Shown here piece after piece: positions 47,222-56,232 of a stretch of 64,000 bases of DNA. The stretch is taken from NCBI RefSeq assembly GCF_011100465.1, contig NZ_CP049740.1:685857-749856 (forward strand), written 5' to 3'. Position 1 is the stretch's first letter. Each line of letters begins with the position of its first letter. The position numbers and the translations under genes are program-made. The notes under the pieces were generated by a model that saw only the letters and a list, made by a program, of their open reading frames with translations, was not told the DNA's origin and searched no databases. Source of the DNA: Jeotgalibaca arthritidis. Its GTDB lineage: Bacteria > Bacillota > Bacilli > Lactobacillales > Aerococcaceae.

Positions 47222-48178
47222 TCAATTCGTAATGTTAACCAATCCAATTTTTGACAGGTCAATGTATATCATTTCAATATCATATCTACTATTAATTGGG
47301 GACAAAGTGATATTAGAAGGGTTGTGTATCAAATCATATTTTAAAATTTTACTGATTGCGTATTTGTTACTTTTTAACCCTAGTAGGTTCCACTTTTTTA
47401 TCAAAGAAAGTAAATATTTATGGTTAAGATCTAAAAATTGTTTTTTTATTTCATACATTACTTCAGCCATTATTTGATAGTACTCTTTAATTAGTTCAAA
47501 CATTTCTAAATCCTCTTGTTTATTCTGAAAGTTTAATAAATCATCTCTTACTATTTTTTTCCAGTCATAATTGGAACTTAATAGATAATCAATATTTAGA
47601 TAAGCCGTTATTTTAGTGTTTTCTTGGTTGGTTTCAGGGTTCATTATGATTTCACTTGATATGGTTGTGACAGGAAAACCAACATGTTGTGTAAAGTTTC
47701 TTAAATAATAAAAGAATCTATAAACAAATTTTTCATCATATTTGTTAGATAATACATTTTTAAAATTAGAATATTCAATGCTTTTCTTATCATACTTACT
47801 CTTCATAAGAATTTCTAGCGTATCAATAAATAACCTGCCGCTTGATAATAAATGTATTATAAGCGTATTTAATGTGTTCTCATTTGAAGTTTTATTATTT
47901 TTTTCAATATTACTTTTATATTTCAAAATATCTGAGGTATCACCTAGCACTAAATCAAACATTGTATTTATTTTTTGGTAATCATTACGTATTTTTCCTA
48001 TCTCATCTGAGACTTTCATTATTTCATCTCTATTTTGAAAATCAAGAATATGGACTTCTCTTTCACCGTTTATTATATCTATTCTTGCTAAACCTTCTAT
48101 AATAGCCTCATCTTTTAAATGAGAGTACATTTGTTCTATTTTTATTTTATGTTCCTCAAAATTTTCAATAATTAACAT
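47222..48178 (-). CDS. Putative HEPN-type protein, sole cargo of the small SCC-like cassette
   Basis: The 318-residue protein is almost wholly alpha-helical and AT-rich in codon use. Its centre reads YRFFYYLRNFTQHVGFP; RNFTQH is the Rx4H motif of HEPN ribonucleases, with a polar residue after Arg as is usual. No partner nucleotidyltransferase or signal peptide is present. It lies alone between attachment repeats 1 and 2. HEPN proteins often cleave RNA in toxin, abortive infection or CRISPR-linked defence; that role is inferred. The N-terminal part, rich in charged residues, is not recognised. Confidence 0.65.
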   Translation of the reverse strand: MLIIENFEEHKIKIEQMYSHLKDEAIIEGLARIDIINGEREVHILDFQNRDEIMKVSDEIGKIRNDYQKINTMFDLVLGDTSDILKYKSNIEKNNKTSNENTLNTLIIHLLSSGRLFIDTLEILMKSKYDKKSIEYSNFKNVLSNKYDEKFVYRFFYYLRNFTQHVGFPVTTISSEIIMNPETNQENTKITAYLNIDYLLSSNYDWKKIVRDDLLNFQNKQEDLEMFELIKEYYQIMAEVMYEIKKQFLDLNHKYLLSLIKKWNLLGLKSNKYAISKILKYDLIHNPSNITLSPINSRYDIEMIYIDLSKIGLVNITN

Positions 48179-48258
48179 CCTTTCTAATAGCGATTATGTG
48201 ATCTGAAATAATTTTGAAATGATTAAATGAACCCGTATCAGATTGAGCTGTGGTTTTC

Positions 48259-48319
48259 GAAAAAACCTCATTTACTTATGATACGGTTCTCCGTATCTGT
48301 ATTAAGTGAGGTTTTTTTA
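48259..48319. repeat. SCC-type attachment repeat 2 with inverted repeat
   Basis: The core at 48265-48283 (ACCTCATTTACTTATGATA) matches repeats 1 and 3. It forms one arm of a long hairpin whose other arm ends TAAGTGAGGTTTTTTT near 48303-48318. Ends of SCC elements carry such imperfect inverted repeats. It also could terminate the lipoprotein gene. It divides two cassettes. Confidence 0.8.
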
Positions 48320-48342
48320 GTATTAAGTAACATTTATTAATT

Positions 48343-49371
48343 TTAATTAAATCCATCGGGCTTTGCATTCCATGTTGGGTCCCATTCAGCCTCTTCATTA
48401 TTTACTGTACTATCACCATTCATAAGATTAAGTAAATCAACTAAAGCTGAAAATTCATCACTATTACTAAATCCAAAATCAAAACCTCCTTTTACTTGTC
48501 TATAGTACTTGATATAATTACCATTTTCCTTTTTAAAAATTGCATGATAGTGATATCCATTATTTTCACTTACAGTTAGTAGTTCTACAAAAAGTTCCCC
48601 TGCCCCTTGTTCTTCAGCAATAGGATTTAATTCATTTAATAAATCATTATAGAATTTAGAATCACTTTCCTTTTCTGAATTTAACTTGTTAATTCCATTG
48701 TAGACTTTTCTTGAACTTGATATTAATGAATATAATGGTCTATTTCTTTCATAATAATCCCCATATGAATCTAACGCTTTTAATGACGTTTCTAATTCAA
48801 ATGATTTATTATATGCTTCCTCAAATCTCTTATTGTCTAAATCATCATACATTTCCAACGAAATATTACTAGATACCTCCATTTCTTTCTGTATTTTTTT
48901 CTCTGTCTCTAGAGCTTCTTCTTGCATTCTCTTTTCTTCTTCTAGAGCTTGTTGTTGCATTTCTTTTGCATTATCTACTGCAGAAGAAAGGTCTTCAATT
49001 TTTATTTTTATATTTTCTATCATCAGATTACTTTCAAACTTTCTTTTTATGAACTTATTAGCTTCTTCTAATTGTTCTTCTATAGATTTGTATGAGTCTT
49101 TAGTAAGGTTTCCATCCTCAGCAGCCCATATCCATTTTTCTAACTTTCTATACATATCTATCTGCTCACTTAACTCATCAACTACCTTATCTCCTGTATT
49201 TTCATCCTTTGCTAATGTAAGAAACTGTAGAGCTTTATCGTAATCACCATTTACTATTTCTACCTTAGCTTGACTTATATAATCTTTGTATGCTTCACTT
49301 ACCTTACTTCCACATCCAATAAACATAATTGTTGCACCTAAAATAATACTTACTATTAATACTTTTCTCAT
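48343..49371 (-). CDS. Lipoprotein, cargo of the SCC-like element
   Basis: The 342-residue protein starts with a lipoprotein signal: MRKVLIVSIILGATIMFIGC, where Cys20 would be lipidated. Residues about 22-90 resemble TPR-like helices (KVEIVNGDYDKALQFL). A long coiled-coil stretch of Glu/Gln/Lys (about 110-180) follows, then a C-terminal domain. It is anchored on the outer face of the membrane. I do not recognise the family. It is the leftmost gene of the larger cassette and follows the recombinase in the same direction. Confidence 0.7.
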   Translation of the reverse strand: MRKVLIVSIILGATIMFIGCGSKVSEAYKDYISQAKVEIVNGDYDKALQFLTLAKDENTGDKVVDELSEQIDMYRKLEKWIWAAEDGNLTKDSYKSIEEQLEEANKFIKRKFESNLMIENIKIKIEDLSSAVDNAKEMQQQALEEEKRMQEEALETEKKIQKEMEVSSNISLEMYDDLDNKRFEEAYNKSFELETSLKALDSYGDYYERNRPLYSLISSSRKVYNGINKLNSEKESDSKFYNDLLNELNPIAEEQGAGELFVELLTVSENNGYHYHAIFKKENGNYIKYYRQVKGGFDFGFSNSDEFSALVDLLNLMNGDSTVNNEEAEWDPTWNAKPDGFN

Positions 49372-49502
49372 CTTTTATCCCCCTAGCTTTAAATTCCTAT
49401 TTACAATTTATATACTATCATGTATGCACTAAGAATTTTGTCTAAATTTGTCTACTTTGCTTTGTTTATGTTATTATTTGATTCTTTATATTTCATTTGA
49501 TT

Positions 49503-51179
49503 TTATATAACAATATCTAAATTTAACACACTCATTCCAATATTTCTTAACATAAAAGAAGAAGGAGTATCTTTTATAGATACTCCTTCTTCCTTACTTA
49601 TATAATCTACTAACTTATCATTTATTTTTAGTTTTATTGAATCTATTTCTCTTGCTTCATTTATAGTTATCTCTGATATTATCATATGAAGCAATTTCTT
49701 CTGTTGCTCTCTAGTTGCACTTTCTGTTAGCACTTTACTGAAATTTTCTAGTATGCTCTTTATGAATTCATATGGTATTTCTTCACTTATATCATCTGAA
49801 AGTGTAAACAGTAAAGGTTCTTTTTCCTCTTGAAGACTTTTAGCTCTCTTGTTTAGCTCATCTTTTCTCCCCTTGAACTCTTCCTTAGATATTAGTTCCT
49901 CTTCATATGCTTCGAAAAGTTTAGTTTTCTTCCTATCTATCTTTTCAAGCTCTTTATCTATTCTTTCTAGCTCCTTCTTAGCTGGATTTATCTTTTTTTG
50001 CCTTTCTCTATTAATATTATTTACTATAGTTTTAACCATTTTCTCATTAGAAAGTAATTCTGAAATCTTAGTGAACACATACTCATTAGCTTTATCAACT
50101 CTTATTGTATTAGAGTTACATACACTTGTACCTTTATTCTTCCATGCTCCACAACAGTAGTAAGCTATTCTCTTCTTAGTTCCATCAGCTAACTTATTGG
50201 TAGTTCTTGAAATCACCATGCCAGCTCCACATTTAGGACATCTTAGTATTCCTGTTAGTGGATATTCACCATCATATATTCTTGAAGGTTTACCTTTCTT
50301 ACTTTCCATGATTGCTTGTACTCTATCCCATAACCCTTCATCTATTATAGGTTCATGTATTCCATCTGTTATTATTGGATTAGCATTTATGTTTCTTCTT
50401 CTTTTCTCTGACCAATTTTGTCTTACATTATATCTAACCTTTCCTATATATACTGGATTAGTTAGAATTTCTCGTATTGAACCTACAGAAAAATCATTTC
50501 CTTTCTTAGTCTTATAATCTAGCTTATTTAGTTTATTAGTAATAGCCTTATATCCTTTCCCATTACTATACTCATTAAAGATTAATCTTACTGACCTTGC
50601 TTCTATTTCATTAATTGTTAATTTAGTTTTTCTTCTTTTACTTCCCCCTTGATTCTCCACAGGAACTAAGTCATATCCTAAAACTCTTCCACCACACCAT
50701 TCTCCTGATTTTGCTTTTGCACACATTCCCATTTTTACATTTTGAGCTATTGTTCCTCTCTCGAATTCTCCTATCAATGCCATCATCTGAAATTGCATTT
50801 TTCCTGCTGGAGTACTATTGTCGAACTGCTCTGAATAAGAATTGAAAGCTATATTATTCTGCTCTAGTACATCTACTATCTTTAGAACATCTGAAAGTTT
50901 TCTACTTATTCTATTAATTTTCCAAGAAATCACCATCTGAAACTTTCTTTCCTCTGCATCCTTTAGAAGTTCCTTTAATGCTGGTCTATTTTTTATATCT
51001 TTACCACTTATTCCTCTATCTGAATATACCTTATAAACTGAGTAATTCATTCTATTACACCAATCTCTTAGAAGTCTTTCTTGTTCATCTATACTATATC
51101 CTTCTTCTGCTTGTTCTATTGTACTTACTCTACAGTATATAGCAATATGCTCAATCTTATTTACTTTATCTATATTCAT
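49503..51179 (-). CDS. CcrB-like large serine recombinase
   Basis: The 558-residue recombinase has an N-terminal resolvase domain (about 10-165) with the nucleophile Ser in YCRVSTIEQAEEGYSI and the conserved FNSYSEQFDNSTPAGKMQFQMMALIGEFER segment. A recombinase domain follows, then a zinc ribbon (CPKCGAG ... YYCCGAWKNKGTSVC), then a coiled coil (about 400-450). The GKGYKAITNKLN, NPVYIGKVRY and SEKRRRN parts closely follow staphylococcal CcrB. Such enzymes integrate and excise SCC elements at the rlmH 3' end. No CcrA is present, which in known SCC elements helps. Codon use is very AT-rich. Confidence 0.9.
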   Translation of the reverse strand: MNIDKVNKIEHIAIYCRVSTIEQAEEGYSIDEQERLLRDWCNRMNYSVYKVYSDRGISGKDIKNRPALKELLKDAEERKFQMVISWKINRISRKLSDVLKIVDVLEQNNIAFNSYSEQFDNSTPAGKMQFQMMALIGEFERGTIAQNVKMGMCAKAKSGEWCGGRVLGYDLVPVENQGGSKRRKTKLTINEIEARSVRLIFNEYSNGKGYKAITNKLNKLDYKTKKGNDFSVGSIREILTNPVYIGKVRYNVRQNWSEKRRRNINANPIITDGIHEPIIDEGLWDRVQAIMESKKGKPSRIYDGEYPLTGILRCPKCGAGMVISRTTNKLADGTKKRIAYYCCGAWKNKGTSVCNSNTIRVDKANEYVFTKISELLSNEKMVKTIVNNINRERQKKINPAKKELERIDKELEKIDRKKTKLFEAYEEELISKEEFKGRKDELNKRAKSLQEEKEPLLFTLSDDISEEIPYEFIKSILENFSKVLTESATREQQKKLLHMIISEITINEAREIDSIKLKINDKLVDYISKEEGVSIKDTPSSFMLRNIGMSVLNLDIVI

Positions 51180-51791
51180 TTTTATTCTCCTATAATCATT
51201 AACTTATTTCTACTGAAAATATCGACACTATTGGTACTACGGTTATGACGATATTTTCTATTACAATTATTCTTAGATAGTAAAGGTGGAAAGGTAGATA
51301 AGTAGATAAAAAGTTTTATTTTTAAAAAATAAATTTTTATTTTTTAATTTTATTTAGCTCTACTACTTTGCCCCCTTTCCCCCAATCATTTATTACGCTC
51401 TTATTATTGGATTCATCTTACTTCCCAGTTTTTCCCATAATCCCGTAAGATTTTATTATTGTTATAAAAAACTTATTTATTCTTCTCCTGTTTATTATAG
51501 ACATACTATTTTTTACGGGTTTGCGGGATTTACGGGAATTATACATCTTAGTCTTGGTTCTGGTTCTATTTGGGACTTATTACCTTATTCTTCAATTATT
51601 GATTTCATTGCTCTTGGGCGTATGGTCGCATAGTTCTTCCACTCTTTTCTTACTTGCATTCTCTTTTTATGTAACTCTTTTTACTCCTATTTAGAAATTT
51701 AATATGTCCTTACGTCCAACTTATTGATTTTCTTTACTTCTGTTCAACCTAAGTTAGCCCTACTTACAACCTCTATCACTCCAATACTACA
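51180..51791. other. AT-rich non-coding region upstream of the recombinase, with inverted repeat
   Basis: No gene is visible in about 600 bases. At 51211-51260 a large inverted repeat has arms GAAAATATCG and CGATATTTTC; a related one lies at 55837-55897. Further down, CCCGTAAGATT and CGGGATTTACGGGAA segments near 51443 and 51516 are related short repeats. Regulation of the recombinase or an origin-like function is possible. Confidence 0.55.
51211..51260. repeat. Inverted repeat A upstream of the recombinase
   Basis: The arms GAAAATATCG and CGATATTTTC are perfect over 10 bases, and the middle is partly symmetrical. It begins with TACTGAAAATATCG, the same 14 bases as inverted repeat B at 55837. 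Confidence 0.7.
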
Positions 51792-52043
51792 TTAACTAAA
51801 TTCAATCTTATTTAACATCTTCCTCAACCAATTAGTTGTGTAATCTAGCTTCTTAGATAATTCTTTCAAGTTCTTACCATTGTAATTTTTTATAAGATAT
51901 TCTTCTATATAATCTTTAGAATATAATCTCATTGGAAAGTTTACTTGTTGACCTCTAAAATGTTTATGTATTTTTAATGTATTCTCTAATCCTAGTAATT
52001 CAACTAACTCTTCGTATACTCCATTATAATCTGACTTATTCAT
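51792..52043 (-). CDS. Mor-like transcription activator domain protein
   Basis: The 83-residue protein resembles the Mor (middle operon regulator) family: ELLGLENTLKIHKHFRGQQVNFP, RLYSKDYIEEYL, then a helix-turn-helix KELSKKLDYTTNWLRKML. It is shorter than phage Mor, keeping the dimer and DNA-binding portions. It may control the recombinase downstream in the same direction, though about 610 bases separate them. AGGAGGAG lies before the ATG. Confidence 0.75.
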   Translation of the reverse strand: MNKSDYNGVYEELVELLGLENTLKIHKHFRGQQVNFPMRLYSKDYIEEYLIKNYNGKNLKELSKKLDYTTNWLRKMLNKIEFS

Positions 52044-52616
52044 ATCTACTCCTCCTAAAATATAAAAAGAGTTAATGCTTCTTTTATTAGAAACATTAAC
52101 TCTTTAATCAGATTTATAATATATATTTGACTACATCATTTAAAACAGTTGATTTAGTATTTCTTTGTTGTTTTTATTTTGAGTGTTATTATTTATTCTC
52201 ACTTTCTGAAATCTCTGCTTTCTAGTATGTTATTGTTGCTTTCTGATGTATTTCTCTTTATTGCTACATTACATTTTTATCTATTCTTATTATTTATTAT
52301 TGGTTATAACATCTTAATCATTATATATACTTCTTTTATTGGTATATATTTTTTATATCTATTTCTATTGTTATTATTTTATTATCTATTGTAATTTATT
52401 AGACTTTCTTAACTCTATTGATGTCAATTGGTATAGTTATTATAACTTCTTATTAATCTATTCTCTATTCTTTTTTCATGTTTTTATTTTTACTCTTATT
52501 ATTGATTCTTACTTTCTTGATTTTTACCTTCTTACATATTTGTTTTTCTATGTATTTCTCTTATTGATAGATTATATTTATATCTACTTCTATTATTATT
52601 TTTATTATCTATTATT
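52044..52616. other. T-rich degenerate region left of the IS21 element
   Basis: About 570 bases of very AT-rich DNA with no convincing gene. A stretch near 52185-52250 is similar to 55676-55735, which suggests a duplicated and diverged segment. Confidence 0.55.
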
Positions 52617-52721
52617 GATTTATGTATCTGTTAACTTAAAAGTGAGCCACCATGTTAATTCAAAACTGAGCCACCTACGATATAATGAACCCTATATTTA
52701 ACGATGTAGGGAGGAAAGGTT

Positions 52722-54275
52722 TTGATCGATTTGGTGACGAAGCAGGCGGTTATTTTGAAAGTGGAAGTGGAAGGGGCGTCCCAGCGAGCGGTGGCAAAAA
52801 GTCTGGGGATTTCAAGAAATACGGTTAAGAAATATATACAGGAATATCGAAAAGCACGAGAGAATTTTACTGACCTTTCAGTGGAGAACTTCGCACTTAC
52901 AGAAGCAATCCTGGAGAAGCCTTCTTACAATACCGAGAAGCGTTTCAAACGAAAACTGACCGATGACATGACGTCCCGGTTAGATTTCTATATCAAGAGA
53001 AACGCCCAAAAGAAGATCGACGGTCGAAAAAAACAGCAGATGAAAATTATTGATATGCATGAAGCTCTGTTGGAGCAAGGTTTTGACATTGGGTATACCA
53101 CGGTACGAAATTACGTTCGGGAAAAGGAACAGATCCGAAAAGAAGCTTTCATAAGGGCCATTTATGAACCAGGGGTGGTCTGTGAATTCGACTGGGGAGA
53201 AGTAAAGTTGGAAATCGGCGGAAGGCTGAAGACCTATCAGTTGGCTGTCTTTACCATGGCCTACAGCAATTACCGGTTCGCCATGCTTTATCATTCGCAG
53301 CAAGCCGTTTGTTTTCAAGACGCCCATGTCCAATTTTTTCGGCAGTTGGCCCGGGTACCGCTTCAAATGGTGTATGACAACATGCGGACAGTCGTAAAGA
53401 AGTTTGTTGGAACAGAACGGGAGTTATCCCCCATCACCACGAGCCTGGCGGCCTTCTATGGCTTTCAAGTCCGCTTGTGTAACCCGCGAAAGGGAAACGA
53501 GAAAGGACATGTGGAACGCTCTGTTGAAGTGGTCCGACGAAAGGCATTCAGCCTGCATGATGCCTTTGACTCTTTCGAGCAGGCGAATGAGCATCTACAA
53601 AGCGAGCTCAGCAAACTGAATAACCGAACCAGAAGCAACAAGACGCCCAGCAGCCTTATTTTAGAAGAACAGGCGGCCATGACAGCGCCCATCGGTGATT
53701 TTGACGCAAGCGAGCTCCTCAACCTCAAGGTTGATAAATACAGTACCATCACGGTGAAACAGAACCACTACTCCGTTCCCGAAGCCTATGTCGGCAAGAC
53801 GGTCCGAGTTAAAAGTGGGACAAACAGCATTCGTGTTTTTGACAATTACGAATTACTGGCGGAACACAAACGGATATGGGGCGTCCATGAATGGCAGATG
53901 GATCTTTATCACTATCTGACTACTTTAGGACACAAAAAAGGCGCACTTGAAAACAGCCAAGGTTTCAAGCAAGCGCCACAACAAATAAAATTTATCTACG
54001 AAAACTATTATAACAACAACCAAAAGGATTTTATAGCTCTATTACACTTCATCAGGGAAGAGAATAATCTCAGCGATATCATCGCCATTATCAAAGAATT
54101 AGAGAGAAAGCCTTTCTTCGAGATTTCAACCGAAAAGCTGATTTTTCTTTCCCAACAAAAATCGGAAGCTCCCGCCCGTCCAACGGGCAATCAGGCCATC
54201 ATTGATAAATCCCTTGAGAATCTCAGCAATTACGCGAACCTACTCACTAAAAACAAGGAGAAACAAATCTCATGA
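52722..54275 (+). CDS. istA: IS21 transposase IstA
   Basis: The 517-residue transposase has an N-terminal helix-turn-helix (GASQRAVAKSLGISRNTVKKYI) and a DDE integrase core. First Asp is in CEFDWGEVKLEIGG, second in MVYDNMRTVVKKF, and the Glu in KGHVERSVEVVRRKAF. A beta-barrel and C-terminal tail follow. It cuts and joins the IS ends with help of IstB. The end of istA overlaps the start of istB by four bases, ATGA type. AGGGAGGAAAGG lies before the first codon (TTG at 52722). The gene is intact. Confidence 0.95.
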   Translation: MIDLVTKQAVILKVEVEGASQRAVAKSLGISRNTVKKYIQEYRKARENFTDLSVENFALTEAILEKPSYNTEKRFKRKLTDDMTSRLDFYIKRNAQKKIDGRKKQQMKIIDMHEALLEQGFDIGYTTVRNYVREKEQIRKEAFIRAIYEPGVVCEFDWGEVKLEIGGRLKTYQLAVFTMAYSNYRFAMLYHSQQAVCFQDAHVQFFRQLARVPLQMVYDNMRTVVKKFVGTERELSPITTSLAAFYGFQVRLCNPRKGNEKGHVERSVEVVRRKAFSLHDAFDSFEQANEHLQSELSKLNNRTRSNKTPSSLILEEQAAMTAPIGDFDASELLNLKVDKYSTITVKQNHYSVPEAYVGKTVRVKSGTNSIRVFDNYELLAEHKRIWGVHEWQMDLYHYLTTLGHKKGALENSQGFKQAPQQIKFIYENYYNNNQKDFIALLHFIREENNLSDIIAIIKELERKPFFEISTEKLIFLSQQKSEAPARPTGNQAIIDKSLENLSNYANLLTKNKEKQIS

Positions 54276-55006
54276 GCCAACGAACGGAATTAGACAATCT
54301 CCTCTTACAGTTACGGTTGCCGGGCATTCGCAGGAAACTACGGGAAGCAACAGTGACGGAAGAGATGCACGCTATTTTATATGACTTATTCATGGTTGAG
54401 GTCGAAGAACGGGAACGGCGTTCCGAACACCGACGCATAAAAACCGCCCAGTTCCCCTATCAAAAAACGCTGGAAGACTTAACCGTCTCGTTTCTCCCGC
54501 CGGATGGGCAGAAATACATCCGGGAACTTTCTACCCTTTCTTTTATTAAAGAGGGTAGAAACGTTATTTTTTCCGGCAGTCCCGGAACCGGCAAAACGCA
54601 TTGTGCCATCAGTTTGGGAATAGAGGCCTGTATGGCGGGTTACAAAGTTTGGTTTACCAGCGTTCCCTCCCTGATCAACCAGTTAAAGGAATTTCGTTCC
54701 GAACGGACGTTGAGAAGTTTTGAATTGAAGTTCCAAAAATATGATTTAGTCATTTTAGATGAGCTTGGCTATATTTCATTCGATAGGGAAGGCGCCGAAC
54801 TGTTATTCTCGCACTTATCCCTACGTTCGAATGGACTGTCCACCATCATCACGACGAACCTTTCGTTCGATCGCTGGAATGAAGTCTTTCATGACCCGGT
54901 ATTAACGGCAGCCTTAACCGACCGGTTAACCCATAGGGCCTATTTATTGAATATGGTGGGCGATTCTTACCGGTTGAAAGAAACGCTAGAGCTAACAAAT
55001 ATATAA
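54272..55006 (+). CDS. istB: IS21 helper ATPase IstB
   Basis: The 244-residue AAA+ protein of the DnaC/IstB family has Walker A FSGSPGTGKTHCAISLG (about residues 103-120), Walker B LVILDELGYISFD, and later ITTNLSFDRW and LTDRLTHRAYLL. It binds DNA and promotes target choice and strand transfer by IstA. The start overlaps the end of istA. The gene is intact, so the IS may be active. Confidence 0.95.
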   Translation: MSQRTELDNLLLQLRLPGIRRKLREATVTEEMHAILYDLFMVEVEERERRSEHRRIKTAQFPYQKTLEDLTVSFLPPDGQKYIRELSTLSFIKEGRNVIFSGSPGTGKTHCAISLGIEACMAGYKVWFTSVPSLINQLKEFRSERTLRSFELKFQKYDLVILDELGYISFDREGAELLFSHLSLRSNGLSTIITTNLSFDRWNEVFHDPVLTAALTDRLTHRAYLLNMVGDSYRLKETLELTNI

Positions 55007-55836
55007 TTGCGGGGTGGCTCAGTTTTCAGTTGATAAATGGCTCACTTTTGAATTGACAAATACAGATTTATTGAATTTTATTAATTCTATTTATATTAAT
55101 TGATATAGTTATTATATATTGATTATATTTTATTTATCTTATTGTATCTATTTATTACTTATTATTGAAATTTATTAATCATTTATTTTTATTTATAATT
55201 ATTCTTAATTATTTTATTTACTTATTATTATATATAATTCTTATTAATTTATATTTATTATTTTATTTTTATTGAAATAGATTTTTATTAATCTATTCCA
55301 ATTCTTATTTTTATTATAAGGCTTTAGCCCCCCTATCCCCCCGTTACTCTTTCCAAGTCCCAAGTCCTTAGTTCCTATTCCCTAGTCCCAAGTTTCATTA
55401 TTTTTATGTTTTATCATTTCAATTCTTTTTATTTTTGAGTGAATTTAGTTTTTCCTATCACATATTATTTGTTATGACTTATCCTTGATTTCAAGTGGAA
55501 TTATTGAGCCTAGGATTTCCTGTACCTTCAACCTCACATGGTCTTTCATGCCTTGTTATCCTAGGTTGTAATGTTATGAAGCTATTATTTACTGATTTTT
55601 CTTTATTACTTACCATCTTATTTAGAAAACATTCAATTTACCCTCTCTTCGCAGTTTTTCATTGCTATGGCTACATTTATTCACATTTTCTAAAATCTCT
55701 GTTTTCTGATGTGTTATCGTTGCTTTTTAGATGTACTTAGATTGATTGTAGTTACAATTTTTCTCTTTATCCTATTTTCAAGATAAATTACATATTTACT
55801 TAGACTTCTTCTATTCTTTATCCTCAATCTTATTCT

Positions 55837-55897
55837 TACTGAAAATATCGTCACTATCGTTATATCGATACTACTATTACAACGATATTTTTCAGTA
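55837..55897. repeat. Inverted repeat B, related to repeat A
   Basis: Arms TACTGAAAATATCGT and ACGATATTTTTCAGTA pair with one extra A. It shares its first 14 bases and CACTAT with repeat A at 51211. Confidence 0.7.
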
Positions 55898-55934
55898 GTT
55901 TATTATTGTTATAAAAAAAAAATTAGCTTATTGT

Positions 55935-55985
55935 TATAATATCATCACAGTGAATTTATTAATTCTTAATTGTGATGATATTATA
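55935..55985. repeat. Perfect 15-bp inverted repeat
   Basis: TATAATATCATCACA (55935-55949) pairs with TGTGATGATATTATA (55971-55985) with a 21-base AT-rich loop. It lies about 110 bases after the small TTG-start gene and could be its terminator or an operator. Confidence 0.65.
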
Positions 55986-56094
55986 TATTAATTCTTGCAC
56001 TTCTTAATTATTAGACAACTTCTTAGATTTTTTAATTGTAAAACATTCACTAGATATTTATTTAAAATCTAATGAATACTTAATAAAAATTTAT

Positions 56095-56232
56095 TTATAG
56101 AAATTTTCTTATGAAATCCTTAGACACTCCGAACATAGCTGATGCATTAGATACTGCTTGTGCTTCTGATAAACCTGATGATATCATATCCAAGACTACA
56201 CTTATTATCTTCAATACAAGTAAAAGATTCAA
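56095..56232 (-). CDS. Small helical protein, 45 aa, TTG start
   Basis: This gene starts at TTG directly after the stop of the 118-residue gene, with a perfect AAAGGAGGTGAAATA binding site just upstream. The protein ends with LSEAQAVSNASAMFGVSKDFIRKFL, a helix-turn-helix-like segment. I do not recognise a named family. The five genes from here up to 57719 form one minus-strand run that looks like the conserved small-gene cluster beside ccr genes in SCC elements. Confidence 0.65.
   Translation of the reverse strand: MNLLLVLKIISVVLDMISSGLSEAQAVSNASAMFGVSKDFIRKFL

Larger units (their letters stand above)
52623..55064 (+). mobile_element. IS21-family insertion sequence, intact
   Basis: Ends are TGTATCTGTTAACTT at the left and the matching inverted end (GACAAATACA) at the right. 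Inside each end, AAAAGTGAGCCA and AAAACTGAGCCACC recur, the multiple terminal repeats typical of IS21. The 6-bp target duplication GATTTA occurs at 52617-52622 and 55065-55070. Length is about 2442 bp and both genes are open. GC content is clearly higher than the surroundings, so it arrived later, from a different host. Confidence 0.92.
55071..56094. other. AT-rich non-coding region right of the IS21 element
   Basis: About 1 kb with no convincing gene. It has a stretch at 55676-55735 similar to 52185-52250, the inverted repeat B at 55837-55897, and a perfect 15-bp inverted repeat (TATAATATCATCACA, 55935-55949, with 55971-55985). The last may be a terminator or binding site for genes further right. 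Confidence 0.6.

Noticed and set aside
48343-49371. Naming the lipoprotein as a known surface adhesin or substrate-binding protein
   Set aside because: Apart from the lipobox, TPR-like start and coiled coil, no diagnostic motif was seen, so no function is given.
52179-52701. Open frames in T-rich DNA left of IS21
   Set aside because: They encode almost only Phe, Tyr, Leu and Ile from T-rich sequence, have no ribosome binding site, and the longest runs into the IS end. I treat the stretch as non-coding.
55495-55740. 81-codon open frame right of IS21
   Set aside because: No ribosome binding site, unusual composition and no resemblance to any protein; it also covers a repeated AT-rich stretch.
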